DNA of 64,000 nucleotides from Humibacter ginsenosidimutans (lineage in GTDB: Bacteria > Actinomycetota > Actinomycetes > Actinomycetales > Microbacteriaceae), in the NCBI RefSeq assembly GCF_007859675.1, contig NZ_CP042305.1, forward strand, positions 1,178,001 to 1,242,000, in the 5' to 3' direction. A model generated the notes under the pieces. It was not told the DNA's origin, did not search any database, and saw nothing but the letters and a program-made list of their open reading frames with translations. A program made the translations under genes and the position numbers. This document shows positions 22,747 to 31,060 of this stretch, piece after piece (position 1 is the first letter of the stretch; every line of letters starts with the position of its first letter).

Positions 22747-25641
22747 ATGGCCTGGGCACCGCACGGACTCACGGCCGGCGTCGTCACCACGAAGTGGCCA
22801 CGCCGACCCGACGCATACTTCGACGGCTTTCCGGCCTCGATCGAGGTCATCCAACATGAGGGCGCTGCGGCGAGCGCAGACCCCGAGGCGCTCGCCGCCG
22901 CACAGTCGTGCCCGACGCGGGCGATCACCGTCGGAACGGAAGGCGTCTCCCTCGACCGCGGGCGCTGCATCCTCTGCGGCCGATGCACCCGGCTCGCACC
23001 GGAGACGTTCCGGCCGCAGCAGGGTTCCGCGACGGCGGCGCTCGAACGTGAAGGGCTCGTGGTCGGCGCGCACGAGGAGAGCGACGAAGCGCTCACGGGC
23101 CTGAAGGCAGAACTCGCAGCGCGCGTGCGGTATCTCGGGCGCTCCGTGCACATCAGGCACGTGGACTCCGGATCCGACGGCTCCGACGAGTGGGAGCTGC
23201 AGGCGCTTTCGTCACCGGTGTACGACATCCACCGCCTCGGCATCTTCTTCACCCCGAGCCCCCGCCACGCCGACATCCTGATGGTCACGGGCGTCGGGAC
23301 CGACGGCATGGCCGGGCCGCTGCGGCGAACGCTGGACGCCATGCCGGAGCCGATCGTGGTGATGGCGGTCGGCACGGACGCCGTCAGCGGCGGTCTGGTC
23401 GGTGGCGGCTACACCAGGGGTGCGGGCGTCGCCCCACGGCTGGCCGCCGACGGCCGTGGAGTGGATGTCTGGGTTCCGGGATCGCCCGCCTCTCCCTTCA
23501 GCGTGCTGCACGGCATCCTGCTCGCCCTGGGTCGTGTCGACGAATCGGGCGCCCGCGTCCGGAGGGGGAGCACGCGCATGACCCTCCTGGTGGTCGGGAT
23601 CGGCGTCACCGTCGCCGCGGCCGTGCTCGGCTGGTTCGCCGGCCTTACGCGCGTGCGTCCTGCCCTGGCCTCCGCGATCTCCGCTCTGACGTGGACGCTG
23701 AACATCGCGGCGGCGGTGCTCTTCGTCGTCGCCGGCTCGCTGGTGCTCGGGGGCGGCGCAGGGGCTTCTGGTGCCCTAACGACGCAGGGCGCACTCCTGT
23801 CCTCCGCCGGTCTGCGACTCGACCGGCTCGCCGCTCTGTTCCTCGTGATCAGCTTCGGTGTTGCCGTTCCGGCGCTGCTCTCGGCCGCATCTCGCGGCGT
23901 CGTCCGACGTCCTCGGCTCGCGGCAGGGATTGCACTCGTGCTGCTCGCCACAGCCGTCGTGATCACGGCCGGCGACCTGTTCACCCTGCTCTTCGGTTGG
24001 GAGGGCCTCGGCTTCGCGTTCTATCTGGTGGTCGGTTACGACCGCGACCGGCCAGGACGCCCGTTGGCAGCGGTGCTCACCGGGGGCTTCAGCGGATTCA
24101 GCGGAGCGGCGATACTGCTGGGCGGCTCCCTGCTGTTCGCCCACAGCCACACGCTCGAGCTGGCAGGAATCGCCGATGGGACGCCGAGGCTCATCCGCGA
24201 CACGGCGTACGTGCTCTTCGTCATCGGCTTCGCGGTGAAGATCGGGCTGATGCCGCTGCACATCTGGCTGCCAAGGGGATATGCCGCTGCCCCCGGGCCC
24301 GCGCGCGCACTGCTCGCCGGGAGCGCCGTCAACGTCGGCTTCTACGCGCTCTGGCGCACGTTCGACGTGCTCGGCGCTCCACCGACCTGGCTCGCCTGCA
24401 CCGTGCTCATCGTCGGCGCCCTCACCGCGCTGCTCGGCATCAGCCACGCCGCGGTGAACGCGGACCTGGCCTCTCTCATCTCATGGTCGAGCGTGGAGAA
24501 CGCGGGCCTCATCGTCACCGCCTACGGCGTCGCCCTTGTCGGCGCGATCGTGCACGCGCCCGCCCTCATCGCAGCAGGCCTCCTGGCCGCCACCGCCCAG
24601 GTCTGCGCGCACGCGCTCGGCAAGTCGCTGCTCTTCATCTCGGCCGCGGCGATCGAGGACGCCTACCTCACCACCGATCTCGACCGACTCCGTGCGATCG
24701 CCCGACGCCTCCCCTTCTCGGGCACCGGACTCGTCATCGGCTCGCTGACGCTCGCCGGCATCCCGCTGACAGCCGGATTCGCCTCCGAGTGGTTCATCCT
24801 CGAGTCGCTCATGCAACAGTTCCGGGTCGACGACCTGCCGCTCAATCTGAGCCTGGCCGTTGCCGGTGTGCTCGTCGCTCTGACCATCGGCGTGGCGACG
24901 ATCGCCTTCGTGCGACTGATCGCCTTGACGGCGTTCGGCCACGCAGGAGAAGACATCCCCCAGGAGCGAAGGGTTTACGAGCGCCGCATCACCCACCGCA
25001 TCGGCATCGTGCTTCTCGTGGCCGGTTGCCTTGGCACGGCCATGGTCGCGCCGCTCCAGGTGCGCCTGATCGCCGCCGGGCTCGTGCCGATCACCGATGA
25101 CGCGCCGAAAGCCGTCACCGGCACCTGGATCCTGCAGCCGGTCTACTCCGGGTTCTCCGCGCTGTCGCCGAGCTGGCTGTGGATCACGATCCCCGCCTAC
25201 GTGCTGTTGATCGGCATCCTCACGCTCGCGATGTCGGGCACGAGGTTCTTGCGCGTGCGACGCGTCTCGCCGTGGCGCTCCGCCTCACCCGGGGTCGCGG
25301 GCGGACGCGGCTACACGTCGTTCGCCTTCGCCAACCCGATGCGCAAGGTGCTCGCCGCCATCCTCATGACGAAGGGCGAGCTGCGCCGTGAGGAGATCGC
25401 GACGGGCGGCGAGACCGGAGGCGAACAGCGCGGTCCGGCCGGCGTGCGTCTCGGCTACACGGTCGATGTGGTCGATGTCGTCGAGCGATACCTCTACCGT
25501 CCGTTGATACCGCTGGGCATGCGCATCGTGCGCCTCGCACAACGGCTGCAGTCAGGACGGCTGGATGCCTACATCGCCTACATGCTCATCGCCCTTCTCG
25601 TGATCCTCGCCGTCGTCACCTCCATGGCGGTGAACCGATGA
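22747..25641 (+). CDS. Fusion of ferredoxin, HyfI/NuoB-like and HyfB/NuoL-like modules
   Basis: A 964-residue reading frame. Residues ~50-85 hold one [4Fe-4S] site ('SCPTRA' plus CILCGRC). Residues ~155-270 resemble the NuoB/HyfI small subunit ('FFTPSPRHADILMVTG', 'PEPIVVMAVGTDA', 'VDVWVPGSPASP') but every cluster-binding Cys is replaced. From residue ~278 there are about 16 membrane helices of the NuoL/HyfB type ('LLFGWEGLGFAFYLVVGYD', 'FAVKIGLMPLHIWLP', 'SSVENAGLI'). ATG 23578 (residue 278) is preceded in frame by GGAGGGGGAG with 7-nt spacing, so a separate ~687-residue HyfB-like protein may also be made. Starts directly after the previous stop. Confidence 0.82.
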   Translation: MAWAPHGLTAGVVTTKWPRRPDAYFDGFPASIEVIQHEGAAASADPEALAAAQSCPTRAITVGTEGVSLDRGRCILCGRCTRLAPETFRPQQGSATAALEREGLVVGAHEESDEALTGLKAELAARVRYLGRSVHIRHVDSGSDGSDEWELQALSSPVYDIHRLGIFFTPSPRHADILMVTGVGTDGMAGPLRRTLDAMPEPIVVMAVGTDAVSGGLVGGGYTRGAGVAPRLAADGRGVDVWVPGSPASPFSVLHGILLALGRVDESGARVRRGSTRMTLLVVGIGVTVAAAVLGWFAGLTRVRPALASAISALTWTLNIAAAVLFVVAGSLVLGGGAGASGALTTQGALLSSAGLRLDRLAALFLVISFGVAVPALLSAASRGVVRRPRLAAGIALVLLATAVVITAGDLFTLLFGWEGLGFAFYLVVGYDRDRPGRPLAAVLTGGFSGFSGAAILLGGSLLFAHSHTLELAGIADGTPRLIRDTAYVLFVIGFAVKIGLMPLHIWLPRGYAAAPGPARALLAGSAVNVGFYALWRTFDVLGAPPTWLACTVLIVGALTALLGISHAAVNADLASLISWSSVENAGLIVTAYGVALVGAIVHAPALIAAGLLAATAQVCAHALGKSLLFISAAAIEDAYLTTDLDRLRAIARRLPFSGTGLVIGSLTLAGIPLTAGFASEWFILESLMQQFRVDDLPLNLSLAVAGVLVALTIGVATIAFVRLIALTAFGHAGEDIPQERRVYERRITHRIGIVLLVAGCLGTAMVAPLQVRLIAAGLVPITDDAPKAVTGTWILQPVYSGFSALSPSWLWITIPAYVLLIGILTLAMSGTRFLRVRRVSPWRSASPGVAGGRGYTSFAFANPMRKVLAAILMTKGELRREEIATGGETGGEQRGPAGVRLGYTVDVVDVVERYLYRPLIPLGMRIVRLAQRLQSGRLDAYIAYMLIALLVILAVVTSMAVNR

Positions 25642-25683
25642 ACGAGCGGAGAGAGTTCTTCTGCGTCGGAAGGAAGACACATC

Positions 25684-26196
25684 ATGTCAGTGAACGATGA
25701 CTCGGGTCGTCCACGACTCGTCGTGGGCGTCGTGCGGGAACAGCCGGACGATGTCGTGCGAGAGGCGATCCGATTCGCCGAGATGCTCGGAGCATCCCTC
25801 GAGATCGCCACCGTCGACCCCACCAGCTATACGACCGGGCACAATCCCGACGGCAGCGTCGCCGCGTTCTCGATCGATCCCGATTCCGCTGAGCTGATCA
25901 CCGAGGAGTTCAACCCCGACTTCGCGGCGCACCTCGGCACGATTCTCGAATCGGCCGGTGTGCCGTGGAAACTGCACGCACTCGCCGGCGACCCGGCACA
26001 CGAGCTCGCCAGGCTCGCTCACGAGATGGATGCCCTGGCCATCGTCGTCGGCACGCGAAAGCCCGGCTTGCGCACCACCGCACACGAATTCTTCAACGGT
26101 TCGGTGGCGGTGCACCTCGCCCATCGACAGCACCATCCCGTGATCGTGGTGCCCCTCCACCCGGCTGCCCAGGGCGAGCGCCTTCCATGGGAATGA
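25684..26196 (+). CDS. Universal stress protein (UspA family)
   Basis: A 170-residue single-domain Usp. 'LVVGVVREQPDDVVREAIRFAEMLGASLEIATV' (two parts) gives the first strand and helix; the ATP-loop-like 'VVGTRKPG' followed after nine residues by 'NGSVAVHLAH' and 'PVIVVP' matches the G-2x-G-9x-G(S/T) pattern of ATP-binding Usps. ATG 25684 has GGAAGGAAG upstream. It lies 42 bp after the hydrogenase-like operon and is probably its last gene, thus also under the fluoride riboswitch. A strong inverted repeat follows at 26256-26311. Confidence 0.88.
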   Translation: MSVNDDSGRPRLVVGVVREQPDDVVREAIRFAEMLGASLEIATVDPTSYTTGHNPDGSVAAFSIDPDSAELITEEFNPDFAAHLGTILESAGVPWKLHALAGDPAHELARLAHEMDALAIVVGTRKPGLRTTAHEFFNGSVAVHLAHRQHHPVIVVPLHPAAQGERLPWE

Positions 26197-26255
26197 GGTC
26201 TCTGCGTTCACGCCACCGTAGAACGAGGAATCCCCTCGGACTACTCCCCTAGACC

Positions 26256-26311
26256 GCTCCCGCGGTCGTCGACGGGCACTGACTCTGACCTCGTGCGGCG
26301 ACCGCGGGAGC
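26256..26311. terminator. 13-bp inverted repeat after uspA, probable terminator
   Basis: GCTCCCGCGGTCG (26256-26268) and CGACCGCGGGAGC (26299-26311) form a perfect 13-bp stem with a 30-nt loop. It sits between the usp gene and the cytochrome b-like gene. There is no U-tract, as is common in high-GC actinobacteria, so intrinsic termination is not certain. Confidence 0.5.
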
Positions 26312-26392
26312 ACCTTCCCGTCGCATCGCGGCGTTCTCGTGTCGCACCGTGTCATCGCTGGCGGCCGCCGCACATCACCGTGCGATACCGTG

Positions 26393-27346
26393 ATGCCGAT
26401 GGTGACTCAGGAGCAGACCGCCCAGGGGACGCGCAGCAGATGGCGGCCGCTGGCATGGGTCGTTCCCCTCATCGTCATCGGGGCCGTCGTCATCGTGCTC
26501 GTCGTGCGCTGGCTCGTGTCGTTGACGCCGATCGCCGACTTCATGCGCACCTATCCCGGAGTGAGCGAACTGCCGTCGTGGGCCCCCGTCGGATTCCCGC
26601 TCTGGCTGTCGATCCTGCACTTTCTGGCTGGCGCGTTCTTGCTGTTCATCGTGCTCTCCGGCTGGTCCGTGCGCCGCACCCGCCGCGGCGGAGCGCGGCC
26701 GCGCGAGTTCTGGATCCGCGACAACGATCGCCTCGTGCGCACTCGCAACCCTCCCGTGCGCATCACGCTCACCTCGTGGTGGCATCTCACGGTCGACTCG
26801 CTCTGGGTGGTCACCGGCATCGTCTTCGTCGTGCTGCTCTTCGCCACCGGTCAGTGGGTGCGCATCGTGCCAACCCGCTGGGACGTGATTCCGAACGCGA
26901 TCTCCGCCGGACTGCAATACGTGTCGATGAACTGGCCGAGTGCCGACGGCTGGATCAACTACAACGCCCTGCAGTTGCTCACCTACTTCGTGACCGTGTT
27001 CGTGGCGGCTCCGCTCGCCGTGCTCACGGGCATCCGTCTCGCCCCGGGATTCTCCGTGCAGTGGAGGCGGTTCGACAAGGTGTTCCCGCTCCCGGTGGCG
27101 CGGACCATCCACTTCTCGGTGATGATCTGGTTCGTCGCGTTCACGGTCGTGCACATCTCCCTCGTGCTGCTCACGGGCGCCCTGCGCAACCTCAACCACA
27201 TGTACGCGCTGCGCGACGACCAGAGCTGGCTGGGGCTCATCGTGTTCGTCGCCTCGCTCATCGTGATCGCGGTCGCCTGGGCGCTGCTGCGTCCCCCACG
27301 GCTGGATGCCGTCGCCGAGCTCACCGGCAGCGTCAAGCGCCGGTAG
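26393..27346 (+). CDS. Cytochrome b561/b-type integral membrane protein
   Basis: A 317-residue membrane protein with about five hydrophobic segments: residues ~15-40, ~65-95, ~135-165, ~215-235 and ~290-310, plus His residues inside them ('WLSILHFLAGAFLLF', 'SWWHLTVDSLWVV', 'ARTIHFSVMIWF', 'FTVVHISLVL'), which is the pattern of di-heme cytochrome b subunits that partner hydrogenases, formate dehydrogenases or sulfite-oxidase-type enzymes. Start is uncertain; ATG 26393 and 26399 are both in frame and neither has a clear ribosome binding site. It lies beyond a terminator-like repeat, so it may not belong to the hydrogenase-like operon. Confidence 0.75.
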   Translation: MPMVTQEQTAQGTRSRWRPLAWVVPLIVIGAVVIVLVVRWLVSLTPIADFMRTYPGVSELPSWAPVGFPLWLSILHFLAGAFLLFIVLSGWSVRRTRRGGARPREFWIRDNDRLVRTRNPPVRITLTSWWHLTVDSLWVVTGIVFVVLLFATGQWVRIVPTRWDVIPNAISAGLQYVSMNWPSADGWINYNALQLLTYFVTVFVAAPLAVLTGIRLAPGFSVQWRRFDKVFPLPVARTIHFSVMIWFVAFTVVHISLVLLTGALRNLNHMYALRDDQSWLGLIVFVASLIVIAVAWALLRPPRLDAVAELTGSVKRR

Positions 27347-27384
27347 GCTTCCGCCGCACACGCGCTGCGCCCCGCCCAGCGCCG

Positions 27385-27457
27385 CCGACATGACGGTTCG
27401 CCCTCTCGCACGGGAAACATGCCCGATCGGCATGTTTCCGGCCCGATGTCATGTCGG
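27385..27457. repeat. Nested double inverted repeat upstream of the AhcY-like gene
   Basis: An outer pair CCGACATGAC (27385-27394) and GTCATGTCGG (27448-27457) encloses an inner pair GGAAACATGCC (27413-27423) and GGCATGTTTCC (27429-27439). Both are perfect. All four arms contain CATG. The element lies between two co-directional genes, 38 bp before the -10 box of the next one, so it could be a terminator of the cytochrome gene, an operator with two dyads, or both. Confidence 0.6.
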
Positions 27458-27506
27458 AGCATAGCCACACGCTCGCCGCCGGCCCGCCGTTCTTTAGGCT
27501 TGAGGG

Positions 27507-29108
27507 GTGTCCGACCTCGCTCTCGCGCGCACCGCGCTGCGCCGCTTCGCCCGCGCGACGAACCTGCTGCTGGCCGGACGCTCGTTCCGCGTGCTCGGCG
27601 ACGATGGGCAGGCGGATGCTCTGCGTCGCGTGATGATCGCGTGCGGCGGCCGTGGGGTCGCCGGCTCCCCCGACTACGTCTTCGCCTCGGCGGGCTCCAC
27701 CTGGGATCGGGCCGCGCAGGCCGACGCATCGGTCGTCGTGGATGCCTCGGGCACGCTCGAGCTGCCTGCCACCGCCCGGCCCTCGGCGCGCGACGGCATC
27801 CTCGAGGTCGACGACGTGCAGGTGGTGTCCGCCGCACCGTCCCTGCCGGCTCGGGCTGCGCTCCCCGCGGCCGCTGGCCGCATCGAGTGGGCGTCGTCGA
27901 AGATGCCGCTGACGGCATCCTTGGCGCACGATCTGCGCGACGACGGACTGGTCGCGGGACGCCGGATCGCGGTGTCGATGGTGCTGGAGCCCAAGACCGC
28001 GGTGCTCGCGCTCGCCTTGCGCGACGCCGGAGCCGACGTCGCCGTCTTCGCGCACCACTACGAGACCGACGATGCGGTGGCCCGTGAGCTGCGCGACCGC
28101 GGAGTCCCCGTCTTCGCCGACGGCTCCGGCGATGCCGGCTCCGACCGCGTCCTCGCACTGCGGCTGCTCGACACCGAGCCACAGCTGCTGCTCGACGACG
28201 GGGCCCACGTCATCCGGCTGGCGCACCGCGAGCGCCCGACGCTCGTCGAGGCGATGCTGGGCGCGGCCGAGGAGACGACCAGCGGCATCCGTGCCGTTCG
28301 CGCCCTCGGCGATGAGCTGAGGATGCCCGTCATCGCAGTCAACGATGCCGTCACCAAGACCCGTTTCGACAACCGCTACGGCACGGGGCAGTCGTGCGTG
28401 TTCGCGATCGCCGACACGCTCGAGGCCGCGAGCGCGGAGCTGCGAGTCGCGTCGTTCGACGGCGCACGCGTCATCGTGATCGGCTTCGGCCCGGTCGGGC
28501 AGGGCGTCGCGCAGTTCTCCGCAGCCCTCGGCGGCCACGTCTCCGTCTGCGACATCGACCCCCGGGCCGAGCTGGAGGCTCGGTACGCGGGCTACGAGAC
28601 CGGCTCCGCCGCCGACCTCGTGGCGGGCGCCGACATCGTCATCTCCGCGACGGGCGTGGCGCGCACGGTGCCGCAGGACCTGCTCGAGCTTGCACCCGAC
28701 GGCACGGTGTTCGCCGTGGCGGGCGGCGTCGACGACGAGATCGAGGTCGGCCGTCTTCGTGCCGTCACTGACGTCGCGGCGGTCGACGACCACGTCGAGA
28801 CGTTCACGTTCGCCGACGGCCGTTCGATCGCTGTGATCGACGACGGCGGATGCGTCAACATCACGGCAGGCGAGGGCAACCCGATCGAGATCATGGACCT
28901 CTCGTTCGCGGCCCAGCTGCAGGCCGTGCGCGCGCTCGTGACAGCCTCGGAGCGACGCGTCGGGCTGTTTGCGCTGAGCGTGGACGCCGACCGCGAGGTC
29001 GCGCGCCGGGCGCTGGACACGGCAGGTGGCAACGGCCACGGTGGCTGCGGCGAAGGCCGCGGCTCGAATCGCGACACCGACAACAGAATCCAGGGAGCGA
29101 CAGCGTGA
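27507..29108 (+). CDS. Adenosylhomocysteinase-like NAD-dependent hydrolase
   Basis: A 533-residue protein related to S-adenosylhomocysteine hydrolase. After a ~105-residue N-terminal extension come 'GRIEWASSKMP', 'LEPKTAVLALALRDAGADVAVFA' (two parts), 'LLDDGAHVIRL', 'EETTSGIRAVRAL', 'NDAVTKTRFDNRYGTGQS' (catalytic Lys; the YGTGQS form typical of archaeal enzymes), the NAD loop 'GFGPVGQGVA', and 'GEGNPIEIMDLSFA'. The next gene is a deaminase-type amidohydrolase, so the pair may act on S-inosyl- rather than S-adenosylhomocysteine. GTG 27507 is preceded at 6 nt by TAGGCT (27495-27500), suggesting a leaderless transcript. The last 30 residues are Gly/Asn rich. Confidence 0.82.
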   Translation: MSDLALARTALRRFARATNLLLAGRSFRVLGDDGQADALRRVMIACGGRGVAGSPDYVFASAGSTWDRAAQADASVVVDASGTLELPATARPSARDGILEVDDVQVVSAAPSLPARAALPAAAGRIEWASSKMPLTASLAHDLRDDGLVAGRRIAVSMVLEPKTAVLALALRDAGADVAVFAHHYETDDAVARELRDRGVPVFADGSGDAGSDRVLALRLLDTEPQLLLDDGAHVIRLAHRERPTLVEAMLGAAEETTSGIRAVRALGDELRMPVIAVNDAVTKTRFDNRYGTGQSCVFAIADTLEAASAELRVASFDGARVIVIGFGPVGQGVAQFSAALGGHVSVCDIDPRAELEARYAGYETGSAADLVAGADIVISATGVARTVPQDLLELAPDGTVFAVAGGVDDEIEVGRLRAVTDVAAVDDHVETFTFADGRSIAVIDDGGCVNITAGEGNPIEIMDLSFAAQLQAVRALVTASERRVGLFALSVDADREVARRALDTAGGNGHGGCGEGRGSNRDTDNRIQGATA

Positions 29109-30433
29109 CCGGCATCCGGGTGTTCTCCGCCTCCCTCGTGCTGCCCGTGACGGCGCCGCCGATCCTCGACGGTGCCGTGGCCGTGCGCGACGGACGCGTG
29201 CTGCACGTCGGAGACCGCCGCTGGGTGCTTGACGCGTTGCGCGAGCGGGGCGAGGCCTCTGAGGAGACGCATGCCGAGGGCATCCTCGTTCCCGGGCTCG
29301 TCAACGCGCACACGCACCTGCAGTACACGGGCATGGCCGAGGTCGGGCGAGGCAGGTACCGCGGATTCGAGGACTGGGCCGCCGCATTCGACGCGCTCTA
29401 CGAGCGAGCACACGACTGGCGAGCGGACGCTGTCACCGGCGCCGGTCAGCTGCTCGCGTTCGGCACCACGGCCGCCGCCGACGTCGTCACCGATCTCGAC
29501 GCCGTCGCCGCGCTGCACGACACCGGCCTGCACGGCATCGCCTACTGGGAGGTGATGAGCTGGGAAGACACGGCGTGGCGCGACTACGGCCGCGACCAGG
29601 TGCAGGCCGAGCTCGACCGCATCCCGACGACGCCCGGCGCAGGCCTGTCGCCGCACGCGCCGTATTCGCTCGACACGCTGCCGTTGCACGAGATCCCCGA
29701 CATCGTGCGCGAGCGCGGGCTGCGACTGCACATCCACCTCGGCGAGTCTCAGTTCGAGGGCGAGCGCGTGCCGGACGACGGCGGCGAGCGCCACGAGAAC
29801 TGGAAGTTCTCCGGCGTGCAGAGCTTCCGCGCGCTGCGCGAGCTCGGCTTCGGCACCTCCGCCACCGAGTTCGTCGACCAACTCGGCGTGCTCGGCCCCG
29901 ACTGCCACATCGCGCACGGCGTGTACATGACGGCGCAGGACCGCAGGCTGCTGCGGCTGCGCGGCACGAGCGTGGCACTGTGCCCGCGCTCGAACGAGGT
30001 GATCGGGCTCGAGCCGCCGCCGGTCGCCGACTACCTGCGCGAGGGCAACGCCATCGCCGTCGGCACCGACTCGCTCTCCTCCAGTCCGTCGCTCGACCTG
30101 ATGGCCGACGTCGCGGCACTGCACCGGCTCGCCGTCGATCAGGGCTACTCGTCGTCCGACCTGCACGCCAGGCTGCTCGCCGCCGCCACGCTCGGCGGCG
30201 CCCGCGCCATGGGTCTCGACGTCGGACCACGGCGCATCGGGCAGTTCGGGGTCGGTGCGGTCGCCGACCTCGCCGTCTTCGACATCCCGGTGGGCACTGT
30301 CGAGGATGCCCTCGCCCAGCTCATCGAGGCGGGCGCCGGGCGCTGCGTGGCCGCCTACGTCGACGGCCGACACCGCTGGTCGCGGCCCGACAAGCACGAC
30401 GCGCCCGACACGGCGCCCGAGGAGGACCGATGA
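29105..30433 (+). CDS. Amidohydrolase, probable adenosine/SAH-type deaminase
   Basis: A 442-residue metal-dependent hydrolase of the TrzN/MtaD/SsnA group. It shows 'GLVNAHTHLQYTGMAE' (HxH metal site), 'LHIHLGESQFEGE' (third metal His and catalytic Glu), 'CHIAHGVYM' and 'AVGTDSLSSSPSLDLM' (metal Asp). Members deaminate or dechlorinate purine- and triazine-like rings, including 5'-methylthioadenosine and S-adenosylhomocysteine. GTG 29105 overlaps the stop of the AhcY-like gene (GTGA), which supports a joint pathway on SAH-type nucleosides. Exact substrate unproven. Confidence 0.8.
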   Translation: MTGIRVFSASLVLPVTAPPILDGAVAVRDGRVLHVGDRRWVLDALRERGEASEETHAEGILVPGLVNAHTHLQYTGMAEVGRGRYRGFEDWAAAFDALYERAHDWRADAVTGAGQLLAFGTTAAADVVTDLDAVAALHDTGLHGIAYWEVMSWEDTAWRDYGRDQVQAELDRIPTTPGAGLSPHAPYSLDTLPLHEIPDIVRERGLRLHIHLGESQFEGERVPDDGGERHENWKFSGVQSFRALRELGFGTSATEFVDQLGVLGPDCHIAHGVYMTAQDRRLLRLRGTSVALCPRSNEVIGLEPPPVADYLREGNAIAVGTDSLSSSPSLDLMADVAALHRLAVDQGYSSSDLHARLLAAATLGGARAMGLDVGPRRIGQFGVGAVADLAVFDIPVGTVEDALAQLIEAGAGRCVAAYVDGRHRWSRPDKHDAPDTAPEEDR

Positions 30434-30930
30434 CGACAGAGTCGGACGACGTCGCGGGAGACGCGACGGACGCGAGCGCAGCAGGCGAGGCATCCACTCC
30501 CCCGATGCCGGAGCGCGCGAGGATGCTCGACCTCGCCCCGCACCCCGAGGGCGGCTGGTTCCGCCGCACGTACACGTCACCGCTCACCGTCGAGCTGCCT
30601 CGCGGCCCGCGCGCCGCGGCCTCGATCATCCACTATCTGCTCTCCGACGGCGAGGCCTCCGCCTGGCACGTGGTGCGCTCGGACGAGATCTGGCTGTGGC
30701 ACGGTCCTGGCACTCTCACGCTGCAGCTGGGCGGCAGCGGGAACGAGCCCGTCGACGGCGAGACGACGGTGCTGGGCGGCGACACGCCGAACGGCGAGAG
30801 AGCACAAGCTGTCGTGCCCGCCGGGGTGTGGCAGCGCACCCTGCCCTCCGAGGGCGAGACGCTCGTGAGCTGCGTGGTCTCCCCCGAGTTCCACTACGAC
30901 GACTGGGTGCTCGACGCGCCAGCGGGTTGA
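30430..30930 (+). CDS. Cupin domain protein (DUF985/cupin_5 family)
   Basis: A 166-residue protein. After a ~30-residue Asp/Ala-rich N-terminus comes the single-domain cupin: 'LAPHPEGGWFRRTYTSPL', 'ASIIHYLLSDGEASAWHVVRSDEIW' (two parts), 'LWHGPGTLTLQL', 'VVPAGVWQRTLP' and 'EFHYDDWVL', which match the cupin_5 family. The metal or ligand is unknown. Its ATG overlaps the amidohydrolase stop (ATGA), making it the third gene of the AhcY-like operon. Confidence 0.8.
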   Translation: MTTESDDVAGDATDASAAGEASTPPMPERARMLDLAPHPEGGWFRRTYTSPLTVELPRGPRAAASIIHYLLSDGEASAWHVVRSDEIWLWHGPGTLTLQLGGSGNEPVDGETTVLGGDTPNGERAQAVVPAGVWQRTLPSEGETLVSCVVSPEFHYDDWVLDAPAG

Positions 30931-31060
30931 CGTTGCCCACGCGTAGCGCTGGGTAACGCGATTCGCGGGCTCACAGGGTGCTCTCGTAAAATCGTCGAGC
31001 ATCAGAGAGGAACGCGGCAGCACGCGGGTCCTCTCTTCCTCTTCTCTGGAAGGCTCACCC

